Assembly (NCBI GenBank): GCA_020627825.1
Contig: JAHDGD010000006.1
Span: 1 to 63,714, forward strand
Direction of reading: 5' to 3'
DNA length: 63,714 nt
Origin: Saprospiraceae bacterium
Lineage (GTDB): Bacteria; Bacteroidota; Bacteroidia; Chitinophagales; Saprospiraceae
Shown: piece after piece, positions 7,621-16,091 of the stretch
Layout: each line of letters opens with the position of its first letter
Numbering within the stretch: position 1 is the first letter of the stretch
Program-made: the position numbers and the translations under genes
The notes under the pieces: generated by a model
The model's database searches: none
The model's input: only the letters and a program-made list of their open reading frames with translations
What the model was told of the DNA's origin: nothing

Positions 7621-10266
7621 TTAATTCCTTTTAAAGCCTATAGAAGCTCTTTTTAACCCTTTGTCCTCTTCCATGATTTTTTTCATTTCATTTACATCAT
7701 CCAGTGTAATGGCATGACTTGATTTTTTAGTTTTAGCTTTGGCATTTCTCAGATTCTGGAATTTAATAAGGTCAAGAATGATGTTTCGCATTGCGCGAGC
7801 ATTCCCAAAATACTTGTCTCGTTTTGTGTGCATTTCTACAATCAATTCTGTTAATTGTCTTTTAGCAGTAGGAGTAATTTTATAGCCTTGCTCATCAATC
7901 ATCTTATTGGCTATCTCAAGTAATTCTTGTGGCTCGTAATCATCAAAACGTAAAACTTTATCAAATCGACTGTTTAAACCAGGATTGGCTTTTAAAAATT
8001 TATCCATATTGTCAGGATAGCCTGCAACAAAAACGAAAAATTCACCTCGTTGATCTTCCATTCTTTTAAGAATAGTTTGAATGGCTTCATTTCCATAATC
8101 ACCTTGAAGGCCATTGAAATTACTCAACGCGTAAGCCTCATCAATAAATAAAACACCACCCATCGCTTCATCAATTCGTTCTGCAGTTTTCATAGCTGTT
8201 TGCCCCACAAATCCCGCAACCAATCCTTGTCGATCAGTTTCTACCATATGCCCACGCTCTAGAATCCCTAGTGCTTTGTAAATCTTTGTCAAGATTCGCG
8301 CAACCGTTGTCTTTCCTGTTCCTGGATTTCCTACAAATACAGTATGTAAAAAATAATTATTTAATACATTACGTCCATTTGATTTATGGAACTGAACAAT
8401 ACTAACTAACTCTTGAATTTCTTTTTTTATGTTATCTATCCCGATCAGCGCATTTAATTCGGCTAAACTTTCTTCTAGGAATTCAACATCTACAGGAATA
8501 TTCGGGATGTATTTCTGTTTTGCAATATCTATTTTCTGAACATCTGTTACGGAAATATTTGATAAAGCTTTTTTGTCAAGCTTTTCAGGGTTCTTTGTAT
8601 CCATGACACGCAGCCCCATATTGATTTTGGCTTTGTCAATTAAATCATTTACAAAACGCGCATTCCCGAAACTCTTATCTCGATTTCGAAACGCATTTAC
8701 AATGATTCGATCAATCAGCTTTTTTGCTTTTGGGGCAAAAGATACTTCTTTTTTATCGGCTGAATAAACCGCTATTTCCGATAATTCTTGAGGTAAGTAA
8801 TCTTTAAATTCGAAGTAGTGTTTGAATCTTGATTTTAACCCAGGATTCGAGTCGACAAAATGTTTGATCTCTTTGGGGTAACCCGCCACAATTACAGCCA
8901 TGTCACCTGGCCCATTGGACATTTCTTTCACTAGTATTTCAATGACCTCTCTTCCGAAATCTTTGGAATCATCATTCGACCTTGCTAATGCGTATGCCTC
9001 ATCAATAAATAAGACACCTCCTCGAGCTTTTTCGATCTGTTCTTTTACCTTAGGAGCAGTTTGTCCTATGTATTCTCCTACTAAATCAGCACGATCAACT
9101 TCATGGACATGACCTTTGGATAGGAGGCCCATTTTTTTATAAAGTACCCCCAATAGTCTAGCTACTGTTGTTTTACCCGTTCCAGGATTTCCCGAAAACA
9201 CAGAATGTACATTGATGCCATCATCATCTTTAAAGCCTTTTTCTTTTCTTAAATTGAGAAATTTAATATACTTCGCATGATCAGCAACTTGTTGTTTTAT
9301 ATCATCCAGACCGATCAACTGATTAAATCGAATCATGATATCTTCAAAGGTTTCATCATCAAGAACATCAGGTTCGTGTTCGATCAAGGGAAAATTCGGC
9401 GTTAATTGAATGTTCGGTTCTCCTTCCTCTTGATTATCTCCTATTTCAAAAGGTATAGTAGCGAGGAGTTTGTCAAGAAATAATAAATCAACTTGATAAT
9501 TTCCCGGCTTCCATGAGCCTTTTACGTTACTTCCCCAGCCAGCCGTTAAAATAAAACTTTCCTCACCTAGCTTGATTTTTCGAAGACGGGTAACCTGACC
9601 TTTTAATTCTCGATTTTGATTGAAGAATTTTGCAAAAAACTCACCTTGCCACTCCATCGACCTGAATAGATTGTTAAATCTCATTTCAAGGTAAATGTAA
9701 CGTGTTTCCTCTGAATTGAAGGATTTCATGTAAATTCTATCGTCTTCATTTACATCGTCATACTGACCTTCATAAAGACGCAATGACTTGAGCTGAAGAA
9801 GCTTTTTGTCCGGTGCTGATTTACTGTCGATGATGTAAAAATACTTGGACCCAACAATTTCTCCATTTATCCTAGCTTCCCAGAAATAAGCACCCTTTTT
9901 CCAAAAAACGCCATCTTTTTTATTGCCCCATCCTTCTCTAAAATATACGATGTTGTCAAACTTAGACACTTTACGCTTAAAGTTTAATTTACATAATACT
10001 TTATCGTTCTTTTTAAGCTGATAACACCTGAGTTCTACCTCAACTTGCCATACTTTCTGATCATAATACTTGTTGTAAAAAGATAATTCAGCATAGACAT
10101 ATCCCGTATCTTTTGCATCAAATACCTGCCTATATTTCTTTTTATTCCCAGCCAACCATTCTGTGGAGCTATATACTTTTAACTCTCTAAATTTGAATGG
10201 TTTAAATTCTTTCTCTTGTTCTTGTTGTTCCATATGTTCATAGAATGTAGGGTTTCCTGTTGGCAC
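7621..10266 (-). CDS. Tandem CbbX/SpoVK-type AAA+ ATPase with duplicated N-terminal beta domain
   Basis: The 881-residue protein has two AAA+ modules of the CbbX/SpoVK branch. Module 1 (about 310-580) has Walker A GNPGTGKT at 359-366 and Walker B LFIDEAYAL near 419-427. Module 2 (about 590-870) has GNPGTGKT at 646-653 and LFIDEAYAL near 706-714. Arginine-finger-like SNPGLKSRF and ANPGLNSRF segments follow in each. Both sites look catalytically intact. The first 280 residues hold two similar beta-rich units (about 28-147 and 160-276), each ending in a GWG...W..G.Y or GWG...W.PGNY pattern, which suggests an internal duplication used for substrate or partner binding. There is no signal peptide, so it should act in the cytoplasm, probably as a remodelling machine; the substrate is unknown. 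The start at 10266 is GTG; an ATG at 10233 is a plausible alternative. Confidence 0.88.
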   Translation of the reverse strand: MPTGNPTFYEHMEQQEQEKEFKPFKFRELKVYSSTEWLAGNKKKYRQVFDAKDTGYVYAELSFYNKYYDQKVWQVEVELRCYQLKKNDKVLCKLNFKRKVSKFDNIVYFREGWGNKKDGVFWKKGAYFWEARINGEIVGSKYFYIIDSKSAPDKKLLQLKSLRLYEGQYDDVNEDDRIYMKSFNSEETRYIYLEMRFNNLFRSMEWQGEFFAKFFNQNRELKGQVTRLRKIKLGEESFILTAGWGSNVKGSWKPGNYQVDLLFLDKLLATIPFEIGDNQEEGEPNIQLTPNFPLIEHEPDVLDDETFEDIMIRFNQLIGLDDIKQQVADHAKYIKFLNLRKEKGFKDDDGINVHSVFSGNPGTGKTTVARLLGVLYKKMGLLSKGHVHEVDRADLVGEYIGQTAPKVKEQIEKARGGVLFIDEAYALARSNDDSKDFGREVIEILVKEMSNGPGDMAVIVAGYPKEIKHFVDSNPGLKSRFKHYFEFKDYLPQELSEIAVYSADKKEVSFAPKAKKLIDRIIVNAFRNRDKSFGNARFVNDLIDKAKINMGLRVMDTKNPEKLDKKALSNISVTDVQKIDIAKQKYIPNIPVDVEFLEESLAELNALIGIDNIKKEIQELVSIVQFHKSNGRNVLNNYFLHTVFVGNPGTGKTTVARILTKIYKALGILERGHMVETDRQGLVAGFVGQTAMKTAERIDEAMGGVLFIDEAYALSNFNGLQGDYGNEAIQTILKRMEDQRGEFFVFVAGYPDNMDKFLKANPGLNSRFDKVLRFDDYEPQELLEIANKMIDEQGYKITPTAKRQLTELIVEMHTKRDKYFGNARAMRNIILDLIKFQNLRNAKAKTKKSSHAITLDDVNEMKKIMEEDKGLKRASIGFKRN

Positions 10267-10427
10267 CTCTTATATAAGGATAAACAGGATAAACCGTTAA
10301 TTGGGTTTAGAACTACAACTAATATATATAAATTATTTAGACGATGCCGTGCTTCTCATTGAATATTGAAAAAAAGGTAATTACAATTCATGAAATATCG
10401 AACTTTTGAAACTAATAAATAAAGCAC

Positions 10428-10458
10428 TTGTTATTAGCGATGATATAACCTACATTTG
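10428..10458 (+). promoter_or_regulatory. Bacteroidota-type promoter for the ferredoxin operon
   Basis: TACATTTG at 10451-10458 fits the -7 box TAnnTTTG, and a TTG at 10428-10430 lies 20 bases upstream, the spacing expected for the -33 element of the Bacteroidota primary sigma factor. The ferredoxin ATG follows at 10478. This is the best-matching promoter I found in the window. Confidence 0.5.
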
Positions 10459-10477
10459 AGCTAAATTAAAGGAATAC

Positions 10478-10819
10478 ATGGCAAAAGTTATCTTTAACTT
10501 TGAAAATAAAGAATTGTCACAAAAAATTGTGGAGAATGCAGAAGAAGGATATAGTATCCTGGAGATTGCAGAAGACAATGATGTGCATTTGAATCATAAT
10601 TGTGGTGCAGTGTGTGCTTGTAGCACATGTCACATTTATGTAGAAGCAGGAGAAGAATTTTTAGAAGAGATTTCTGATAAAGAAGAGGATTTTATTGACA
10701 GGGCAATCAATCCACGTCTTGAATCAAGACTAGGATGTCAAGCGGTAATTCTGGATGAAAAAGCCGAAATAGAAGTCACCATTCCAGATCAGGATCAAAT
10801 TATAGGACACGAACATTAA
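10478..10819 (+). CDS. fdx: ISC-type 2Fe-2S ferredoxin
   Basis: A 113-residue adrenodoxin/Isc-type ferredoxin. Cluster ligands appear as C42-x5-C48-x2-C51 and C87, the pattern of the Fdx subfamily that donates electrons for Fe-S cluster assembly; an extra Cys at 46 lies in the loop. The acidic stretch after the third ligand (EAGEEFLEEISDKEED) matches the partner-binding face of these proteins. It is soluble and cytoplasmic. It starts a four-gene run with iscX 4 bases downstream, which strengthens the ISC assignment. The core ISC genes (iscS, iscU, hscA) are not in this window, so they must lie elsewhere. Confidence 0.93.
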   Translation: MAKVIFNFENKELSQKIVENAEEGYSILEIAEDNDVHLNHNCGAVCACSTCHIYVEAGEEFLEEISDKEEDFIDRAINPRLESRLGCQAVILDEKAEIEVTIPDQDQIIGHEH

Positions 10820-10823
10820 ATAA

Positions 10824-11069
10824 ATGAGTTTTAAAGACTTTGACGATATGCCGATAGGTTGGGCTGATCATGAAGATATAGCCATGAAGCTGTACGACCG
10901 TTTCGGTGACGAATTTGGCGAAAGCCAGATTTACAGAATTCGATTTACAGACTTACTGGATTGGATTCTTGAAATTGATACTTTTGAGGGAAAAAGAGAA
11001 GATTCTAACGAAGGCCACCTTGAGCAAATTCAAGCTAAATGGGTCTATGAATGGCGTGATAATCAGTGA
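10824..11069 (+). CDS. iscX: IscX-like Fe-S assembly protein
   Basis: An 81-residue acidic protein resembling IscX (YfhJ), which binds IscS and iron and modulates cluster assembly. The family pattern is clear: DIAMKLYDRFGDEF, then IRFTDLLDWILEIDTFEG, then a Glu-rich helix ending in KWVYEW. It is slightly longer than the ~66-residue E. coli protein because of an N-terminal extension (FKDFDDMPIGW). Its position 4 bases after the ISC-type ferredoxin matches the fdx-iscX order known from proteobacterial isc operons. Its stop codon lies 2 bases before the ATG of the HAD phosphatase gene. Confidence 0.88.
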   Translation: MSFKDFDDMPIGWADHEDIAMKLYDRFGDEFGESQIYRIRFTDLLDWILEIDTFEGKREDSNEGHLEQIQAKWVYEWRDNQ

Positions 11070-11071
11070 TA

Positions 11072-11584
11072 ATGAATGTTTTAAAGCAACTAACTTCTAT
11101 ACATACTTTTATTTTCGATGTTGATGGTGTACTTACTGATGGTACATTGTTGGTTACAGAGCATGATGAATTATTGCGTTCGATGCATGCTAAGGATGGG
11201 TTCGCCTTAAGATGGGCTCTTGATAAAGGGTATAAAATTTTTATCATAACTGGTGGTAGATCACAAGGGGTAAAACAACGTTTAGCAAAATTGGGCATTG
11301 AGCATATCTACTTAGGTATCCACGATAAATTATCCTTATTTCAAGACTTAGTGGCTAATGAAGGTTTAGATGCTGAACGGTCATTATACATGGGAGACGA
11401 TGTCCCTGACTATAGTGTCATGAAAGCAGTGAAAATCGCTTCTTGTCCGAACGATGCAGTGCCAGAAATTAAAGAAATTTCCCATATCATCACCGAAAAA
11501 AAAGGTGGAAAAGGTTGTGTTCGTGAAGTAATTGAGACAGTCCTTAGACTTCAAGATAATTGGTTTCAGCCCGATAAAGCATGA
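11072..11584 (+). CDS. KdsC-like HAD phosphatase (3-deoxy-manno-octulosonate-8-phosphatase family)
   Basis: A 170-residue HAD superfamily enzyme of the C0, KdsC-like group that lacks a cap domain. Motif I is FDVDGVLTDG near the N-terminus, motif II is ITGG, a catalytic Lys follows (VKQRLAKLGIEHIYLG), and motif IV is MGDDVPDYSVM. The family hydrolyses KDO-8-phosphate or nonulosonate-9-phosphate during envelope sugar synthesis. The length fits the family (~170-190). I choose the ATG at 11072; a GTG two codons earlier (11066) would overlap the iscX stop. The end overlaps the UbiA gene by 4 bases (ATGA), implying translational coupling. No other KDO genes are nearby, so the exact substrate is unproven. 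Confidence 0.85.
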   Translation: MNVLKQLTSIHTFIFDVDGVLTDGTLLVTEHDELLRSMHAKDGFALRWALDKGYKIFIITGGRSQGVKQRLAKLGIEHIYLGIHDKLSLFQDLVANEGLDAERSLYMGDDVPDYSVMKAVKIASCPNDAVPEIKEISHIITEKKGGKGCVREVIETVLRLQDNWFQPDKA

Positions 11585-12489
11585 GATGGCTAGCACGGAT
11601 ACGTCCTGTCAACATGGTCATCATAGTATTGACGCAATTGTTAGTCTATGTTGCATATGTATTACCTATTTCGATAGGAGATCCATTACAAAATTATCCT
11701 CCGTTTATTTATTACCTTCTGATTACCTTAATTACTTGTATAGTGGTAGCGGGAGGATATATCATAAATGATATTTTTGATATCGAAATTGATAAAATTA
11801 ATAAACCACACAGCGTTCTACAGCAGCCTAAGAAATGGATGTTTGTATATAAAAGCTTGTTTATTATGGGGTTAATTTTAGTGGTGTATGTTTCTTTTCG
11901 ATTAAATGAGCTATTATTTACACCAATTTATATCCTTACTTGGCTGGTTTTATTGCACTATAGTAAACGATGGAAATGCAAGCCACTCATAGGAAATGTT
12001 GTTGTTGCATTATTGTCTTCTGCCGCCGTATTGATTGTATTAGCTCCTGGATTTTCAATATATATCACGTATGAAACCGAGCATTTTAAGGATTTATTTT
12101 TACCAGTTATCTATTACACAGCCATGGCATTTATGTTATCCTTAATGCGCGAGATTGTAAAAGATATGGAAGATGTGGAAGGAGATCGGACCTTACATTG
12201 TAGGACGCTTGTTGTAAGTGCAGGCTTGACTAAAACAAAAGTATTGGTACATTTTTTTCATTTGGTGACCATTCTTTTTTCTTTGGGTTTTGCTTATGTT
12301 TTATGGGAGGCGGGAAGAATCTATTGGGTTGGATTTATAGGTTTACTTTCTATTGTATTATTTTGGCAAATGTTGAGGATAAATAAGGGTGGGGCCCCAA
12401 AGGACTTTAAATCGATACAAAAAATGTACAAGGTGCTGATGGTTATTGGTATCCTCTTTTTTCTGATAGAGCCTTACATGTATACGTAA
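11581..12489 (+). CDS. UbiA-family prenyltransferase
   Basis: A 302-residue polytopic membrane protein of the UbiA superfamily with about eight hydrophobic helices. The first aspartate-rich motif is NDIFDIEIDKINKP (N63, D64, D67, D71) and the second is KDMEDVEGD, both needed for Mg-diphosphate binding. Bacteroidota homologues are usually annotated as geranylgeranylglycerol-phosphate geranylgeranyltransferase-like, but the acceptor cannot be read from sequence; roles in menaquinone or lipid prenylation remain possible. It overlaps the HAD gene by 4 bases. I recall this pair often lying next to a maf gene in Bacteroidota; here maf is 5.4 kb further on (17910), separated by mostly minus-strand genes. 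Confidence 0.88.
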   Translation: MRWLARIRPVNMVIIVLTQLLVYVAYVLPISIGDPLQNYPPFIYYLLITLITCIVVAGGYIINDIFDIEIDKINKPHSVLQQPKKWMFVYKSLFIMGLILVVYVSFRLNELLFTPIYILTWLVLLHYSKRWKCKPLIGNVVVALLSSAAVLIVLAPGFSIYITYETEHFKDLFLPVIYYTAMAFMLSLMREIVKDMEDVEGDRTLHCRTLVVSAGLTKTKVLVHFFHLVTILFSLGFAYVLWEAGRIYWVGFIGLLSIVLFWQMLRINKGGAPKDFKSIQKMYKVLMVIGILFFLIEPYMYT

Positions 12490-12493
12490 TCGT

Positions 12494-13339
12494 TTACAGT
12501 TCTAGCCCTGTTATCCGTTTGACTTCTTTTAAATCATCTTTATATTGGATCATTAGTTTGTGCCGTGTTTCTGGTTTAATAGGAGAGGGGGAGATGTGAT
12601 TAAAGCGTTTTAATAGGGACTGAAATCCTAAATGATGTAATATACCTTTTGTTAAATATCTACTCCAAAGCAGTTTTTCTACAAACCGAAAACGGATCGT
12701 ATAACCAGTATTTAGTCTTGAGAAGTCATAGGATGGATAACAGTCTAATGAAAGAAATTGCGTGATTTTTTTCATCAAGATTTCAGGAGTTTGCAATTCG
12801 GAATGGTGTAAGAAAAGAAATTGATCTTTTCTGTAATAAGAAAGGTAGCGATTAATTTGTCTTCCATACAGTCCAGAGTTGAAATATAAAAAGTTATGAT
12901 AATATTGACCATTGGATTCCATAAAGTCTTCATTGATTCTATTTGGTTCCATTTGCAATGCTTTTTCGAAGGTAGGAGCATGTTCATGAAGATGTCTTTT
13001 CATGTGGAGGTATAAAGAGTGTGCTCGGTCTGCGGGATTTCTTAGGATAAGGATGAATTTAGCGTGGGGATAAAGACGTGAAAGTACTTCTGGAACTGAA
13101 GGATCAGTTAAGTAAGCGTGTGAGGATTCACCTCTATACAGTTCGTCTTTTGATTGATCGAATAACTTAAAATAGGCCTTTTCGTTATTTACTACTTGAA
13201 AAAGTGAGCAATAAAAACTTGGTTCTTTTATAGCTGACATGAAAATCTGAGGATGTTGGTTCAACCAATCATGAAGACTGGTTGTGCCACATTTAGCAGC
13301 TCCTAGTATAAATAGATTGGGTCGATTCAATGGTGTCAC
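12494..13339 (-). CDS. PAPS-dependent sulfotransferase family protein
   Basis: A 281-residue cytosolic protein with the two nucleotide-binding signatures of the sulfotransferase family. These are the 5'-phosphosulfate loop ILGAAKCGTTSLHDWL (11-26) and the 3'-phosphate motif ILRNPADRAHSLY (98-110). The early NQHPQIFMSAIKEPSFY segment is typical of carbohydrate (heparan-sulfate-type) sulfotransferases found in bacteria. It would transfer sulfate from PAPS to a sugar or lipid acceptor; the acceptor is unknown and no PAPS-synthesis gene is in the window. It begins 9 bases after the stop of the HELWH lipoprotein gene, so the two are probably co-transcribed. Its stop codon is only 4 bases from the convergent UbiA stop. 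Confidence 0.88.
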   Translation of the reverse strand: MTPLNRPNLFILGAAKCGTTSLHDWLNQHPQIFMSAIKEPSFYCSLFQVVNNEKAYFKLFDQSKDELYRGESSHAYLTDPSVPEVLSRLYPHAKFILILRNPADRAHSLYLHMKRHLHEHAPTFEKALQMEPNRINEDFMESNGQYYHNFLYFNSGLYGRQINRYLSYYRKDQFLFLHHSELQTPEILMKKITQFLSLDCYPSYDFSRLNTGYTIRFRFVEKLLWSRYLTKGILHHLGFQSLLKRFNHISPSPIKPETRHKLMIQYKDDLKEVKRITGLEL

Positions 13340-13348
13340 TTGACCTTG

Positions 13349-14290
13349 TTATTTCTGAAGTAAAGCTTTCAACTCATCTATTTGTTGTTGTGATTTTACA
13401 TCACTTTCCATCACCATCATGGTAAAATGTTCAGCTGTAATTTCTTCAGGATGGATGATGTAATTCGTATTGTTACCGATTTTTTCTCTAAAACCTTGGA
13501 CTTTATCAATAGCATAAGGTGGAGAAGAAATTAATGTCATCTGCCCATCAATTGAAGTAGCTTCGTATAAAACGATCATTAAATACTTAAAAAAGCTGCC
13601 TTCTGAATATGGGGCTGAAGCCATTGTGCAGATAGCAACTTCTTTTGTTTCATCGCCAATCTCAACATCTATAGTATGTTCAATAAATGGAGCATCTGGA
13701 TTTGTTATCCGAAGGGATTCCAATTCAGCAGGAAATTGAATTCTTCCTGTTTTTTTAAAACCTATAATTTCATATGCAGCATCTCGTAAACTTTGATTTT
13801 CACGAGAAATGATATGCCATAATTCATGTAAGAAAAGATGTTCGCTTGGTTTGTTTTTAAAAACAATATAGTTTTCACGTGTATAGCCTTCAGCTCCTCC
13901 TTCTTCTGCACAAGTCGACAAAACAAGTGTTATGGTATTGGGAAGTTTTAACTTCAATCCGAGCTTTAAGACTTTTTCTTCGATTTTCTTCATGACTTCC
14001 TTTGTGTCATTGATGTCGCTAGTACTCCATTCTTTAGCTTGTTCAGCAGCAAATAATAGATAGTCTTTTTCTGTGTTTTTAAATGGATTTTCATTTTTTG
14101 CTGAAAAGTCAAATGCACTCATTGATTCAGAAAATGCATCGCTAGTCCCTAAAAGTTGAGCGGCTTCGGTCTTGCTTGCAAATTCTATAGAACTTCCAAG
14201 AAATGAGACAGTAGATTCCATACTATTACTTGATTTACAATTAAAAAGTAAGATGCACATTGAGAAGAGAAATAGAGAAAAAGACCTCAT
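13349..14290 (-). CDS. Putative zinc metallopeptidase-like lipoprotein (HELWH)
   Basis: A 313-residue lipoprotein. The N-terminal hydrophobic segment ends in LLFNC with the lipidation Cys at 18. An HExxH zinc-peptidase motif is visible as HELWH (155-159), and PEEITAEHF at 281-289 looks like the late Glu-bearing segment that supplies a third ligand in several gluzincin-type families. Together these suggest a lipid-anchored metallopeptidase, but I cannot assign a MEROPS family and activity is inferred from motifs only. It sits 9 bases upstream of the sulfotransferase gene on the same strand, and is divergent from the propeller lipoprotein gene at 14372 (81-base gap). An enzymatically dead relative is also possible. 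Confidence 0.65.
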   Translation of the reverse strand: MRSFSLFLFSMCILLFNCKSSNSMESTVSFLGSSIEFASKTEAAQLLGTSDAFSESMSAFDFSAKNENPFKNTEKDYLLFAAEQAKEWSTSDINDTKEVMKKIEEKVLKLGLKLKLPNTITLVLSTCAEEGGAEGYTRENYIVFKNKPSEHLFLHELWHIISRENQSLRDAAYEIIGFKKTGRIQFPAELESLRITNPDAPFIEHTIDVEIGDETKEVAICTMASAPYSEGSFFKYLMIVLYEATSIDGQMTLISSPPYAIDKVQGFREKIGNNTNYIIHPEEITAEHFTMMVMESDVKSQQQIDELKALLQK

Positions 14291-14371
14291 TGTATATATT
14301 TTTAAGAATAAAAAGTAAAGATATATAAAACACTAGGATAAAGATTTTTACCTTTCATAAAAAATAGAACA

Positions 14372-15439
14372 ATGCGTTTAATGGCAATCATTATCACTTT
14401 TGGCCTTCTTGTTCAATGTAAGCCAACCAAGTCTGATGGGAGTGAAAGTTTTACAAACAATACATTGGAGTTGAATGATTATTTTTCACAAATCGATGAA
14501 AAAGTTGGCCAATATGTAGTGGATATTTTTGAAGATTCAAAAGGGAATATATGGTTTGCAACACTTTCAAAAGGAATTGCAAAATTTGATGGTTCTCAAT
14601 TGATATACTATACAGATCTTGATGGTTTAGTTAGCAATGCATGTGTGGACGTCGAAGAAGATACTAAAGGTAATATTTGGATCGCTACCCAAAATGGCTT
14701 GTCCAAATTTGATGGCAATACCTTTGAAAATTATCTGACTAATGGTTCTCCTGATGAATCAAGAATTTCATGTATTACATTTGATACTAATGGTAATTTG
14801 TGGATAGGAAGTTGGGCAGGTGTGCGAATCTTTGATGGCATGCATTTTAAAACATTTGATCTGCCTATACCTCCTGATATTTCCTTAGAATCCTACCAGA
14901 CTACCATGAATTGGGTGACACAGATTGTCGAAGATGCGAATGGAGCTATTTGGATTGCAAGGGATGGTTATGGAATTTGCAAGTATACTCAAGATACATT
15001 TGAGTTTATTAATGAATCTGATGGGTTGTTATCTAGTAATGTAATGGCATTAAGTAGAGATAACAAAGAACAATTCTGGATAGGAACTCGAGTAGTAGAA
15101 CGAGATCATCCGTCTGATTTTACAGAAGGAAAAGGAGGCTTGTCTTTAATTTCCGACCAACATGTTAGACATTTCAATGATAAGGAAGGACTTTACAATG
15201 CGGATGTTTATTGCATCTATAAGTCTTCGGATGGTCATATATGGATCAGCACCACAAATAAAGGGCTCTATACTTTTGATGGCAATGAGTTTTCTAGATT
15301 TGAATTCCAAAACAAGTCTATGTATCCCATCCAAAGTATACTGATGGACTCACAGTCAAGATTGTGGGTAGGGTGTTCAGGTGGTTTATTTACATTGGAA
15401 AATGGAGAACTGGTTCATCATCCAGTTGCAAAGTTTTAG
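14372..15439 (+). CDS. Beta-propeller lipoprotein with two-component-regulator propeller repeats
   Basis: A 355-residue lipoprotein (lipobox LLVQC, Cys at 16) made almost entirely of Reg_prop-type blades. At least six repeats read as D-x-x-G-x-[IL]-W-[IF]-[GA]-[TS] followed by [GK]-x-F-D-G, for example GNIWFATLSKGIAKFDG, GNIWIATQNGLSKFDG and GHIWISTTNKGLYTFDG. Such repeats normally form the periplasmic sensor of hybrid two-component systems, but here there is no membrane helix, kinase or regulator, so it is a free-standing lipid-anchored propeller. It probably binds a glycan or protein; the ligand is unknown. A near-consensus -7 box (TACCTTTC, about 14349) precedes it without a clear -33 partner. 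Confidence 0.85.
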   Translation: MRLMAIIITFGLLVQCKPTKSDGSESFTNNTLELNDYFSQIDEKVGQYVVDIFEDSKGNIWFATLSKGIAKFDGSQLIYYTDLDGLVSNACVDVEEDTKGNIWIATQNGLSKFDGNTFENYLTNGSPDESRISCITFDTNGNLWIGSWAGVRIFDGMHFKTFDLPIPPDISLESYQTTMNWVTQIVEDANGAIWIARDGYGICKYTQDTFEFINESDGLLSSNVMALSRDNKEQFWIGTRVVERDHPSDFTEGKGGLSLISDQHVRHFNDKEGLYNADVYCIYKSSDGHIWISTTNKGLYTFDGNEFSRFEFQNKSMYPIQSILMDSQSRLWVGCSGGLFTLENGELVHHPVAKF

Positions 15440-15458
15440 TACACTAAGTAAAAAGAAC

Positions 15459-16058
15459 TTAAAATTTAAAATTATAGTTTATGCCAAAACCATGAAAGAT
15501 TGTTCCATTCTCATTGCCGTTTTGGAGTGATAACTCTGGTACATGGGTAATTACATAGCCTAGAGTAAGAGGCAGGGATCCAAATTGTATGCCTGTCGAT
15601 AATGTAGGAGCTGCATATACTTGGTTGTTGAACGAATTTCCCACCTTTACTGCTGGATTTACAAGAAGTTTAATTTTTCCGAATTGATGTGAGTAATAAA
15701 CGGTAGGTATTGTCTCCCATACATTTTCAGATATTATAAGATATTTAGCGTCGAGCCCAACCGATAACTTTGACTGACCATCCAAAAATTGATATTTACT
15801 GTGCAGTCCGATTGAACCATTCGTATTTAAGTTTATACCCAGATCTAGGTCATCCGTTATACCTCGGGCATAAAGAACCTCTACAGAAGCCCATCCACCA
15901 GACATGCCTTGTTCAATGAAAAAATCGCCTTCTACTTCAGCTTGAATGGAGTTAAATCCTTTGCCTAAACTAGCTGCTTCATTTAAATTTAAATAATTGA
16001 AGCATGATTGAAGTGATAAAGTACTAAGAATTATTAATGATAGGTAAATTGTACGCAT
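15459..16058 (-). CDS. Putative outer-membrane beta-rich lipoprotein
   Basis: A 199-residue protein starting with a lipoprotein signal (ILSTLSLQSC, Cys at 19). The rest alternates short hydrophobic strands and turns: DDLDLGINLNTNGSIGLHSKYQFLDG, SVGLDAKYLII, IKLLVNPAVKV and a final GFGINYNFKF ending in Phe. That pattern suits a small outer-membrane beta-barrel or barrel-like protein. The lipobox Cys is unusual for a barrel, so an alternative is a periplasmic beta-sandwich with incidental periodicity. No named family recognised. It lies 19 bases from the convergent propeller gene and 33 bases downstream of the DUF2207 gene on the same strand, and so may share its transcript. Confidence 0.65.
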   Translation of the reverse strand: MRTIYLSLIILSTLSLQSCFNYLNLNEAASLGKGFNSIQAEVEGDFFIEQGMSGGWASVEVLYARGITDDLDLGINLNTNGSIGLHSKYQFLDGQSKLSVGLDAKYLIISENVWETIPTVYYSHQFGKIKLLVNPAVKVGNSFNNQVYAAPTLSTGIQFGSLPLTLGYVITHVPELSLQNGNENGTIFHGFGINYNFKF

Positions 16059-16091
16059 TGTTAAATTTTCATTGTTATGTAAGAAAAGAGT

